Source: Draconibacterium sp.
Lineage (GTDB): Bacteria > Bacteroidota > Bacteroidia > Bacteroidales > Prolixibacteraceae
Assembly: GCA_027011835.1 (NCBI GenBank)
Contig: JALUZN010000163.1
Location: 1-10,621, forward strand
Direction of reading: 5' to 3'
DNA: 10,621 bases
Part shown: positions 1-6,169 of the stretch, one piece after another
How the letters are laid out: each line of letters begins with the position of its first letter
Numbering within the stretch: position 1 is the first letter of the stretch
Program-made: the position numbers and the translations under genes
The notes under the pieces: model-generated
Databases searched by the model: none
What the model was told of the DNA's origin: nothing
What the model saw: only the letters and a program-made list of their open reading frames with translations

Positions 1-5
1 CTTTT

Positions 6-128
6 TTTCATTTTTTTTTTTTGCAATTTATATTGTTTCTAAATAGGAGTTTTGGTTTTGTTGCAGGATTTATGCCGGCCCGCTCGGCTGCCCGCCTCGA
101 CCCGGTGGAAGCTATGAATGCGGTGTAA
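6..128 (+). pseudogene. FtsX/MacB-type ABC permease 3'-end fragment, copy 1
   Basis: The last 25 codons before the TAA at 126-128 read FGFVAGFMPARSAARLDPVE followed by AMNAV. This is the C-terminal signature of FtsX/MacB-type permeases: a small-residue-rich end of the last membrane helix, then PAR-x-AA-x-L-x-P-x-E-A. No permease-like coding sequence is visible further upstream. Before about position 40 the sequence is AT-rich, with a run of 12 T at 11-22 that puts anything upstream out of the frame used by copy 2. The window edge prevents a firm statement on whether a full gene lies to the left, but copy 2 shares the same non-permease 5' part and is clearly only a stub. It converges on the toxin gene with 22 bp between the stop codons. 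Confidence 0.6.
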
Positions 129-132
129 GAAA
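6..132 (+). repeat. Direct repeat, copy 1 (partner 6017-6139)
   Basis: From position 23 to 132 the sequence matches 6030-6139 over 110 bases with two mismatches (77 versus 6084 and 80 versus 6087). Both mismatches fall at synonymous third codon positions of the permease tail. Left of this, both copies share TTTCA followed by a T run, 12 long here and 8 long in the partner. Homology stops just after the TAAGAAA that follows the stop codon. Confidence 0.9.
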
Positions 133-150
133 CCCACATATAAATAATCC

Positions 151-453
151 TTAGATTTTTCTTTTATCAGGATCTTGCCTGTTTGCAAAAAACGAAAGAA
201 TTTCAATTCTACTACCTGGCATTTCTCTGTAATACAATGAGTTTAATTTTTTTATAACCACTCTTCTGATGTTTTGCTTTTCCGAGATTGGAAACAAACC
301 CGGGTTAATAGAGATTAAATTTAATATCCTTTCAAGTTCGTTCGATAAACGACTTAATTCTCTTTCAGTCCAGCTTTCTTCGAGATATTTAAATGTAGCT
401 TTTAATTCATCAAGCGCATTATCTGTCCACTCAATTTTATAGCCACTCTTCAT
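151..453 (-). CDS. ParE/RelE-family toxin of a type II toxin-antitoxin pair
   Basis: A 100-residue protein with the layout of the ParE/RelE toxin fold: an N-terminal strand ending in W-T-x-x-A (residues 7-13), two helices with the pattern L-x-x-x-x-x-Y-L-x-x-x-W (17-28), and a basic C-terminal sheet with RRVVIKKLNSLYY (63-75) and the final IEILSFFANRQDP (83-95). Members act in the cytoplasm, as gyrase poisons (ParE) or ribosome-dependent mRNA endonucleases (RelE). The sequence does not decide which, though the length and the F-x-x-R-x-D-P end resemble the ParE-like group common in Bacteroidota. The start codon lies inside the antitoxin 3' end (17-bp overlap), so translation is probably coupled. 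There is no sign of damage. Confidence 0.88.
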   Translation of the reverse strand: MKSGYKIEWTDNALDELKATFKYLEESWTERELSRLSNELERILNLISINPGLFPISEKQNIRRVVIKKLNSLYYREMPGSRIEILSFFANRQDPDKRKI

Positions 454-670
454 AAACTTTACGTGCTTCTGAATGAGAATTTAGTTTGCCGGAATCTGCA
501 TCGGAGATACCTTTTTTTAATGACATTTTTTCTGCGTCAGATATATCACTCCACCAATCTTTTGATTGATTATTGCGCAAATCAAGAATTTTCTGGATTA
601 AAGATTTGTCATCCAAAGTGGTTAGCCACTGTATTAGTTCTATCTTAATATTTTGAATGTCTGCTTCCAT
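437..670 (-). CDS. Antitoxin partner of the ParE/RelE-type toxin
   Basis: A 77-residue acidic protein immediately upstream of the toxin and overlapping it by 17 bp, the usual antitoxin-first order. The C-terminal half, W-x-D-I-S-x-x-E-K (40-48), then D-A-D-S-G-K (57-62) and SHSEARKVYEEWL (65-77), follows the pattern of short antitoxins of the addiction-module-component type (the PF09720-like group). In that group the C-terminal helix wraps the toxin. The N-terminal helical part (1-35) may dimerise or bind DNA. It would neutralise the toxin and probably repress the pair through the palindrome at 685-696. The start is fixed by the TAnnTTTG element ending 5 nt before the ATG. Assignment rests mainly on gene order, size and the C-terminal motif. 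Confidence 0.82.
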   Translation of the reverse strand: MEADIQNIKIELIQWLTTLDDKSLIQKILDLRNNQSKDWWSDISDAEKMSLKKGISDADSGKLNSHSEARKVYEEWL

Positions 671-675
671 AAATA

Positions 676-683
676 CAAAGATA
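676..683 (-). promoter_or_regulatory. Candidate -7 element (TATCTTTG) of the toxin-antitoxin pair
   Basis: Reading the minus strand, TATCTTTG matches the Bacteroidota sigma-ABfr -7 consensus TAnnTTTG. Only 5 nt separate it from the antitoxin ATG, so a transcript started here would be leaderless or almost so. A clear TTTG -33 box is not seen at the usual distance; the nearest candidate is a weak TTTA. Confidence 0.45.
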
Positions 684-684
684 A

Positions 685-696
685 TACTTTTAAGTA
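685..696. promoter_or_regulatory. Palindrome next to the toxin-antitoxin promoter, possible operator
   Basis: Inverted repeat TACTT-TT-AAGTA abutting the upstream side of the candidate -7 element. Antitoxins of this class commonly repress their own operon by binding such palindromes, so this is a plausible site. The arms are only 5 bp and AT-rich, so chance is possible. Confidence 0.3.
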
Positions 697-799
697 GCTA
701 AACAGCCACTCATTTGTTTTAAATGAAAAATTCGCATTTACTAATTGAATTTTGCATGCTACTTTTTTTAGTGAAGTTGTTTAAAGTCAAAATGAAAAT

Positions 800-1000
800 C
801 TGCGAGCAACATCTTGATTCCTCACTACCGCAAGATTGCCGCATAGCAATCCCTTCGGGACATCGTGTGGTTTAGCTTTATAATGGAACGCGATGCAATC
901 GCGCACCAGCGTGCGGAAAATCGAATACCAACCAGCATCGTCAACTCCTAAAATTTTACCGTACACGAACCAATTGTTGCTGGTAGCCCGCAAAAATTCC
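800..1000. other. GC-rich hairpin island between DUF4249 gene and toxin-antitoxin pair
   Basis: Positions 841-960 are about 47% GC, clearly above the AT-rich genes on both sides. The stretch holds a chain of small perfect inverted repeats: GATTGC/GCAATC (834-851), TCCC/GGGA around TTC (850-860), GCGAT/ATCGC (890-902) and CGCAC/GTGCG (902-915). A minus-strand frame of 71 codons (787-1002) is open across it and overlaps the end of the DUF4249 gene by 47 bp in another frame. Its product resembles no family I know, and nothing suggests translation. A structured RNA, a dispersed non-coding repeat or a decayed mobile element fits better than a gene. No function can be given. Confidence 0.4.
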
Positions 1001-2071
1001 AACTCCGTTTTTTATATTACTGTAAATTATTACCGGTGGCGAGTTTAAATCGCCACGATTTGATATTTGTAAAACATAATCTTTTAAATACTTATAGTAA
1101 TCGATACTAAGATCTGAATACGACACCCACTCTTCATCGGAAACTGTATCGCCCGTATTTTTAAAGTTATCTAAATTGGTAAAATAAATCTCGGCATTTT
1201 GACTCCCTTTTTCGTGCATAAGCAGGGTTGCACTTTCGTACGGTGCCTGATAAAATATTGCCTTATGCGAAAAACACTTTCGCAACTTAAACAGAGAAGG
1301 CGACCTATATGTATGTTTCGCACAAACTGCGTTAGTATTTAAAAAACTGAGTATATCATTTTTATCGTAAAAACTTGCGTTTACAAGTGTCGAGTTTAGG
1401 CAACTATCAATATTGAACGAGTAAAATTTCTCACCTTTCAATACTTTTAGTTTATTGATAAAAATTTGGGGAATATTTTCTGCTTCCATAAGTTCAAAAA
1501 GGTGATTATTAAAGCAGTATATATTAAAGCCCGTTTCCGGATCGAATCCGAGAATACGCACGCTTGCAAAAATAGGGTCACTAACTTTGGGGCTTATTTT
1601 AAAACTAATTTTACTGTACACATCATCAATAAAGTTATTATGAAGTACCGGTCCGGGATTATTGTCGAAAACAAAATTATCTATCTGTGATTTTGATGGT
1701 ATATAACTTTCGGAAAAAACAGTGTCGAACCCATTAACCAAAACGGTTAAAAAATATCTCTTATTTTCAATAGGTTTTGTGTCGGAAATATACTTTCCGC
1801 CTTTGGCATTTTTCAAGTTAATTATTTGTCCTTCCTCTGTTTTTATAGTTACCAATGCATTGCTTATTCCGTAGTTCTTTACACTATCAATATGATGTGT
1901 GTAATATACATCTACTTCCCAGTTAGTATCAGATGAAAAAAAACACGTTACTGCGATTTTTTTCTCGGTTAGAGGAATGTCTAAATCAAAATCACGCAGG
2001 CAACTGTTTAACAAAAAAAATAAAATAAACATTGGAGATACATAAATTAATATGTTAATTACTTTTCTCAT
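956..2071 (-). CDS. DUF4249 outer-membrane-type lipoprotein (left module)
   Basis: A 371-residue lipoprotein precursor. A hydrophobic N-terminus leads to the lipobox LLNSC with the lipidated cysteine at residue 24. The body has the features of DUF4249 (PF14054): an early strand IAVTCFFSS, a V-T-I-K domain with GGKY and Y-F-L-T-V-V motifs resembling an immunoglobulin-like fold, and near the end YSNIKNGVGIFAGY, the family's closing N-x-x-x-G-x-G-I-F motif. DUF4249 proteins are widespread in Bacteroidota, are usually encoded beside a TonB-dependent receptor and have no established biochemical role; a surface partner of the receptor is the common inference. The ATG lies 1 nt after the receptor stop codon, so the two are surely cotranscribed. 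It is about 70 residues longer than the right-module paralogue. Confidence 0.88.
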   Translation of the reverse strand: MRKVINILIYVSPMFILFFLLNSCLRDFDLDIPLTEKKIAVTCFFSSDTNWEVDVYYTHHIDSVKNYGISNALVTIKTEEGQIINLKNAKGGKYISDTKPIENKRYFLTVLVNGFDTVFSESYIPSKSQIDNFVFDNNPGPVLHNNFIDDVYSKISFKISPKVSDPIFASVRILGFDPETGFNIYCFNNHLFELMEAENIPQIFINKLKVLKGEKFYSFNIDSCLNSTLVNASFYDKNDILSFLNTNAVCAKHTYRSPSLFKLRKCFSHKAIFYQAPYESATLLMHEKGSQNAEIYFTNLDNFKNTGDTVSDEEWVSYSDLSIDYYKYLKDYVLQISNRGDLNSPPVIIYSNIKNGVGIFAGYQQQLVRVR

Positions 2072-2072
2072 T

Positions 2073-4553
2073 CTATTTAATTTTTATTCGATAGCTAACA
2101 GATGGTAATATGCCAAAAAGAGAGAAATTTTTATACCCACCTGAAACTCTACCTTTATCTAAACTTTTCCGGTAGGTAATAAAAAACGGATTGTTTTGAT
2201 TATAGAGGTTATAAATAGATATGTTCCAAATGCGTTCACCATATTTTTTTTGTTTCACAAAATCAACACCTACATCCATTCTATGATAGTTGGGTAGCCT
2301 GTAGTTGTTAAGCCCCGAATAGTAAATTGCTTTTTCTGGCGACCTGGTGGGAATATCGTCTGAATAGTAATCTTCCAAAGCCCCGTAAAATTCGCCTTTT
2401 TTATAAATCTCTTCGCCATTATATGCAGTCTCAGAGATAGTTATAGGAGCACCTGTTGATAGCACCCACGACATTGACAAGTCGATATTTTTTCTCAGTT
2501 TATAGGCAAAAACAATGTTAAATTTATTTCTAATATCATATCTAAACGGGAATGCTTTCCCATTGTTTAGCTCATTAAATTTCCTAAATGCCCACGACAA
2601 GTTGTAACCAATCCATCCTGTTGCTTTTCCTTTTTTCTTTTTCATAAATAATTCTAAGCCATAGGCATTACCTGTTCCACTGGTAACTTTATCGTACCAA
2701 CTATTGTCTAAATTAAAAAACGACTCGCCGTTGCGATAGTTTATAACTCCTTCCATAGTTTTTAGATATATTTCTGAACTAAATTCCCACATACGTTTAA
2801 AAGTGTAGTATATACCAAACTCTGTTTGCTGCGAAACAGAGGGCTTTAATTCCTTTATTGCAGGAACCCAAATATCAACCGGATAACTTGCACTGTTATT
2901 AACTAACAGATGTAAGGGTTGTACCATTTTTGAATACCCTAATTTTACCGACAAATTGCGTGAAAGTATAACATTTGCCAACAAACGTGGCTGAATTGAG
3001 AAATAGTTTAATCCATAGCTTTTATAGTATAATCCGTTACTCCCAATATTTACTGACAACCAATCTGTAATTTGAAGCTGATTTTCTATATAAACATAAA
3101 ATTCGTTAGTATTTATTTTTTCCGCAAACATTTGCTTATTTGTACTAATATCGCCCGAAGAGCTGAACTTTTCGGTATGTTTTCCTGGCAAATAAAAATT
3201 AAAGAGTGCTTTTGCTCCAAATTTTATTGAATAGTTTGGTAAAAAATAGTAGTCGAAATCGAAAACTGCACCATAATTGTTTATGCCAGAGTAATTGTAT
3301 GAACGGAAAACAGTGTGTACAGTGTCGTAAACCGACTCTTCATCCGAAATATAGTCGAAACCGTATTTATACTTATAAGACGAATAGGTTAAAGTTGTAT
3401 TGGCAAAAAACTTTTGAGTTATTATTTTATTCCACCGTAACGATGTTGTAATGTTTCCCCACTGATTCGTAAAGTCGGTCTTATAATCAACGTTTTCCAA
3501 ATAACTCTTTTCTCCCGGAATTTTTCGCTGTTTACTCTCTTTTTCTTTGATATAAAAATTATCGTTACCAATGTAAGCACTTAAATAAATTCGGCTGGTT
3601 TTTGAAAGAATAAAGTTTGCTTTGGCAATAAGATCGTAAAAGTAGTAGCCACTCCATGTTTTTATTGAGGTACCCATATCGTTATATTCCAACATTGAAT
3701 TTAGAGGAGTAAAAAACAGGTCGGCATACGTTCTGCGGGCAGAAACAATATACGACGATTTACCTTGGCGAATAGGTCCTTCAACTAAAAACTTTGCGGC
3801 AATTGTACCAATTGTTATATCGGCTTTTGTGTCAAATAAATTACCCTCCTTCAATCTCACATCAATAACCGACGACAGTCTGCCGGCATAACGTGCAGGG
3901 AAACCTCCCTTGTAAACATTGACATTCTTAACTGCTTCAGGCGTAAAAACAGAAAATACCCCTAACAAGTGATTCACATTATAAACAGGCACACCGTCTA
4001 ACAACATCAAGTTTTGCCCACGGCTTCCGCCTCTCACAAATATTCCTGATGTCCCATCGCGGCCTTTTTGTATTCCAGGCATCAGTTGAAGGCTTTTTAG
4101 AATATCTTTTTCGCCCATTAATCCGGGAATCAATTCTAACTCTTTACCCGTAAAGAAAACATTACCAAGAGAATGTTTTATGGTGTGTAGACTCTTTGGT
4201 TGTGCCAATACCTCTATCTCATTAATACTGTTGTTGCTTTCTAAATTTATAACTAATACGGTATCGGAAGTAGAACTAAAATGCATTGTTTTGGGTACAA
4301 ACCCCACATACGACACGGATATGTTTACAAACGGTTTTTTTACTGCTATGTTAAAATATCCATAAGCATTTGTAATTACAACTTTGTTCGAAAAAACATC
4401 AACAATATGTGCATTCGACAGAACCTCTCCACTCTCTATATCTTTTACAAAACCACTTACCATTATGGTTTGACTTAATGATTTTAAACTAATTAGCAAT
4501 GCAAACATCAAAACAATGATATTGTAAATATTTTTGGCAACTGGTTTTAACAT
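2073..4553 (-). CDS. TonB-dependent receptor with carboxypeptidase-regulatory-like domain (left module)
   Basis: An 826-residue outer-membrane transporter. There is a signal peptide (about 1-27, cleavage near SLS/Q). A carboxypeptidase-D regulatory-like domain spans about 31-108 (VSGFVKD start, A-Y-G-Y-F, SYVGF). The plug domain spans about 112-240, with FVRGGS (172-177), LLDGVPVYN (184-192) and FPARYAGRLSSVIDVRLKEG. The rest is a 22-strand-type barrel ending ILPSVSYRIKIK. Such receptors take up substrates with energy from TonB-ExbB-ExbD; the substrate is unknown here. A purine-rich AAGGA lies about 10 nt before the ATG, one of the few Shine-Dalgarno-like sites in the window. It follows the lipoprotein gene after 72 bp that hold a long palindrome, and it is followed at 1 nt by DUF4249. 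The frame is intact. Confidence 0.93.
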   Translation of the reverse strand: MLKPVAKNIYNIIVLMFALLISLKSLSQTIMVSGFVKDIESGEVLSNAHIVDVFSNKVVITNAYGYFNIAVKKPFVNISVSYVGFVPKTMHFSSTSDTVLVINLESNNSINEIEVLAQPKSLHTIKHSLGNVFFTGKELELIPGLMGEKDILKSLQLMPGIQKGRDGTSGIFVRGGSRGQNLMLLDGVPVYNVNHLLGVFSVFTPEAVKNVNVYKGGFPARYAGRLSSVIDVRLKEGNLFDTKADITIGTIAAKFLVEGPIRQGKSSYIVSARRTYADLFFTPLNSMLEYNDMGTSIKTWSGYYFYDLIAKANFILSKTSRIYLSAYIGNDNFYIKEKESKQRKIPGEKSYLENVDYKTDFTNQWGNITTSLRWNKIITQKFFANTTLTYSSYKYKYGFDYISDEESVYDTVHTVFRSYNYSGINNYGAVFDFDYYFLPNYSIKFGAKALFNFYLPGKHTEKFSSSGDISTNKQMFAEKINTNEFYVYIENQLQITDWLSVNIGSNGLYYKSYGLNYFSIQPRLLANVILSRNLSVKLGYSKMVQPLHLLVNNSASYPVDIWVPAIKELKPSVSQQTEFGIYYTFKRMWEFSSEIYLKTMEGVINYRNGESFFNLDNSWYDKVTSGTGNAYGLELFMKKKKGKATGWIGYNLSWAFRKFNELNNGKAFPFRYDIRNKFNIVFAYKLRKNIDLSMSWVLSTGAPITISETAYNGEEIYKKGEFYGALEDYYSDDIPTRSPEKAIYYSGLNNYRLPNYHRMDVGVDFVKQKKYGERIWNISIYNLYNQNNPFFITYRKSLDKGRVSGGYKNFSLFGILPSVSYRIKIK

Positions 4554-4581
4554 CGTATTATGTCCTTATTATAATTCGTAA

Positions 4582-4616
4582 AATAAGTATCTTATAAATT
4601 TTATAAGATACTTATT
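4582..4616. terminator. Perfect 17-bp palindrome between lipoprotein and receptor genes
   Basis: AATAAGTATCTTATAAA and its exact complement are separated by one T, giving a hairpin of about 15 bp. On the minus strand it lies 9 nt after the lipoprotein stop and is followed by TTTTA. It is thus an AT-rich terminator or attenuator candidate, 28 nt before the receptor ATG. It could lower receptor expression relative to the lipoprotein, act as an mRNA processing or stability element, or bind a dimeric regulator as DNA. Confidence 0.5.
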
Positions 4617-4625
4617 AAAAAACCA

Positions 4626-5666
4626 TTAATCTTGATAAGATATTGTTTTGTATGTGGGAATTCCGCTCGATTTAAATTTAGAAGTATAACTGTAAACTAT
4701 TAAATCGCTTACATTGGGATTTAAAGATATCCAACTGCGACTGGCATAATATACATACACAGAATTTCTTGTTGTTCCAAAATAACGGTCAGAAACAGTG
4801 CCGTTAAACTCTTCAACAACGCTTCCATCTAATAAGCCTTCCCAGTGTGTTGATTGATTCTTTACATCATAACTGGCTCTCATACTCCTATACTTTCTTC
4901 GGCTATATTTATATTGCTTTAATCGCAAAAAGAATTTATACCCAACTGCGTAATTTACCGTACCAGTATAAGGATTTACACTATGTACGTAAGTAAAGAG
5001 AACTCTTTCCAGAGAATAATTAAGTCTCCTGCTTCCTGTCGAATTGTATAATAATCCACTTACCAAAAACTCTTGTCCCTCTGCTGATTTTAGGTTATTC
5101 TTATAAGGATCGAAAACTACTATATTCTTTGTAGCTGATTTCTCTTGGCGTGGTGTATCTTTTAACTCACGTAATGCTTTAGTATTACCATCCAAAACTA
5201 TATATTCAGTACTTTTTGTAAAAAAATACAACGAAGTACCTATTTTTACAACACCTTCAATGTTTAAAAGTTTACCCAATGCTTTTGAGTAGAATGGTAA
5301 TTCAAATTCATCATTTTTGTTAATGTATTTTGAATACTTTCCTCTAAGTTCCAACCTGATATCTTCTGTTTTAGCTTCAAAATACAAATTTTCGGCATTT
5401 AGAAGAAATGTGTTAGCCGAAGTAAATCCTAATGATTGTTCCCACAATTTATATTCATCATCATTAGTATTTTGTAGGACTGCCAATGTACTATCAAAAT
5501 ATTCTTGTGATTTAAACACCAAATACCCGTTTTCAACATACACATCGGGTTTAACCGCTACTTGCGGTTGTACTTCGTCAATTAAGACTTGTTCATCACT
5601 TTTCTGGCAACCATTAAAAATGGTTAACGCCACTGCTACAATAGCAAAAACTAATAATTTTTTCAT
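4626..5666 (-). CDS. Bacteroidota-type lipoprotein of unknown function, first gene of the left module
   Basis: A 346-residue lipoprotein precursor with MKKLL start, hydrophobic stretch and lipobox FNGC (Cys20). Residues 47-160 hold a module I have seen in other Bacteroidota lipoproteins: NGYLVFKSQEYFDSTL, then W-E-x-S-L-G-F-x-S (75-83), then I-E-G-V-V-K-I-G-T-S-L-Y-F-F-T (136-150). Some such proteins are catalogued as DUF4848, but I am not certain of the family. Residues 198-346 look like a second, beta-rich domain with a basic, Tyr-rich strand (KQYKYSRRKYRSMRASYDVK, 250-269). There are no catalytic motifs. As first gene before the receptor it may be a surface ligand-binding or adhesive protein (inference). 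The frame open at the right edge of the window has a similar ending and place. Confidence 0.8.
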   Translation of the reverse strand: MKKLLVFAIVAVALTIFNGCQKSDEQVLIDEVQPQVAVKPDVYVENGYLVFKSQEYFDSTLAVLQNTNDDEYKLWEQSLGFTSANTFLLNAENLYFEAKTEDIRLELRGKYSKYINKNDEFELPFYSKALGKLLNIEGVVKIGTSLYFFTKSTEYIVLDGNTKALRELKDTPRQEKSATKNIVVFDPYKNNLKSAEGQEFLVSGLLYNSTGSRRLNYSLERVLFTYVHSVNPYTGTVNYAVGYKFFLRLKQYKYSRRKYRSMRASYDVKNQSTHWEGLLDGSVVEEFNGTVSDRYFGTTRNSVYVYYASRSWISLNPNVSDLIVYSYTSKFKSSGIPTYKTISYQD

Positions 5667-6016
5667 TTCTTTGTAAAATTGTGTGGAGCAGGGAGCTGTT
5701 TACTCCCTCTCCACGTTATACAATAAGTTTCTGCAACCCGGTTCTTTTTATAAGGGCTGGGTTGCTTTTCGCCCTTGGGTTTATATTTATATTAGACTTG
5801 ATAGAAATTTAGATTTTTAGACACAAGACTACATGACACAAGAATTTCTAAAAAAAATAATTCCATATCTTTTCAAAAATTTGGTTGTTACAAGTTGTCA
5901 CCTAAACAACTGTAACGGATTAATATAAAGAACTTCTTCCCTGGATTTTTTAATGGTTGCCAAGGGTTATAAATCGTTAGTCAAATATATGCTTTTACCT
6001 TTTACAAAAAGCTGTA
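5667..6016 (-). promoter_or_regulatory. Long gene-free leader upstream of the lipoprotein gene
   Basis: About 350 bp without a credible gene. Besides the start-proximal hairpin it contains GCAACCC/GGGTTGC (5733-5765), which extends further by G-U pairs if read as plus-strand RNA, and GTTAC-A-AGTTG/CAACTGTAAC (5887-5916), a 10-bp stem with one bulge that could also be a protein-binding site. A TATATTTG at 5982-5989 on the minus strand fits the Bacteroidota -7 consensus, but the nearest TTTG lies only 15 bp upstream, shorter than usual. If used, it would give a leader of about 310 nt. I recognise no riboswitch. Confidence 0.35.
5683..5714. promoter_or_regulatory. Hairpin in the leader, just before the lipoprotein start
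   Basis: GTGGAG-C-AGGGAG and CTCCCT-CTCCAC pair into a 12-bp GC-rich stem with a one-base bulge and a 7-nt loop. It ends 16 nt before the lipoprotein ATG on the minus strand. There is no U run after it on that strand, so it is more likely an mRNA leader element acting on translation or stability than a terminator. Confidence 0.5.
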
Positions 6017-6135
6017 TTTCATTTTTTTTGCAATTTATATTGTTTCTAAATAGGAGTTTTGGTTTTGTTGCAGGATTTATGCCTGCACGCTCGGCTGCCC
6101 GCCTCGACCCGGTGGAAGCTATGAATGCGGTGTAA
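6017..6135 (+). pseudogene. FtsX/MacB-type ABC permease 3'-end fragment, copy 2
   Basis: The final 25 codons to the TAA at 6133-6135 encode the same permease tail as copy 1 (GFMPARSAARLDPVEAM). The frame stays open leftwards to an ATG at 5953, but the residues there (MVAKGYKSLVKYMLLPFTKS) do not resemble a permease membrane segment, so this is a stub, not a small gene. The GC-rich permease codons contrast with the AT-rich DNA around them. It converges on the receptor gene of the right module: its stop lies 34 bp from the present receptor stop (6170) and only 10 bp from the stop the receptor would use without its amber codon (6146-6148). Confidence 0.65.
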
Positions 6136-6139
6136 GAAA
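6017..6139 (+). repeat. Direct repeat, copy 2 (partner 6-132)
   Basis: Same orientation as the copy at the left edge and 98% identical over 110 bases (6030-6139). The shared part includes the AT-rich, non-permease-like 5' section, which means the stub was copied after the permease gene had already been truncated or joined to that section. The T run at 6022-6029 is 8 long, against 12 in the partner. Confidence 0.9.
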
Positions 6140-6169
6140 AACACTCTACCATTTATAAGTAAACGAAAC

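Noticed and set aside
787..1002. 71-codon minus-strand open frame as a gene
   Set aside because: It overlaps the 3' end of a well-supported DUF4249 gene, matches no family I know, and lies on a hairpin-rich GC island whose composition alone can keep a frame open.
5733..5765. Plus-strand rho-independent terminator (GCAACCC stem followed by TTTTC)
   Set aside because: No plus-strand gene precedes it, and the T run is short; kept only as part of the leader.
5950..5980. Remnant of a receptor 3' end: minus strand reads roughly IYNPWQPL, like the Y-N-x-x-N-P-W motif of the right receptor
   Set aside because: Only about 20 bases match, with a gap, and flanking sequence does not align with either receptor; likely chance.
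5953..6135. 60-codon plus-strand open frame as an intact small membrane protein gene
   Set aside because: Only its last 25 codons resemble a known family, and those are the tail of a much larger permease. The first part is unlike a permease, and the same tail occurs at the left edge with a different upstream frame.
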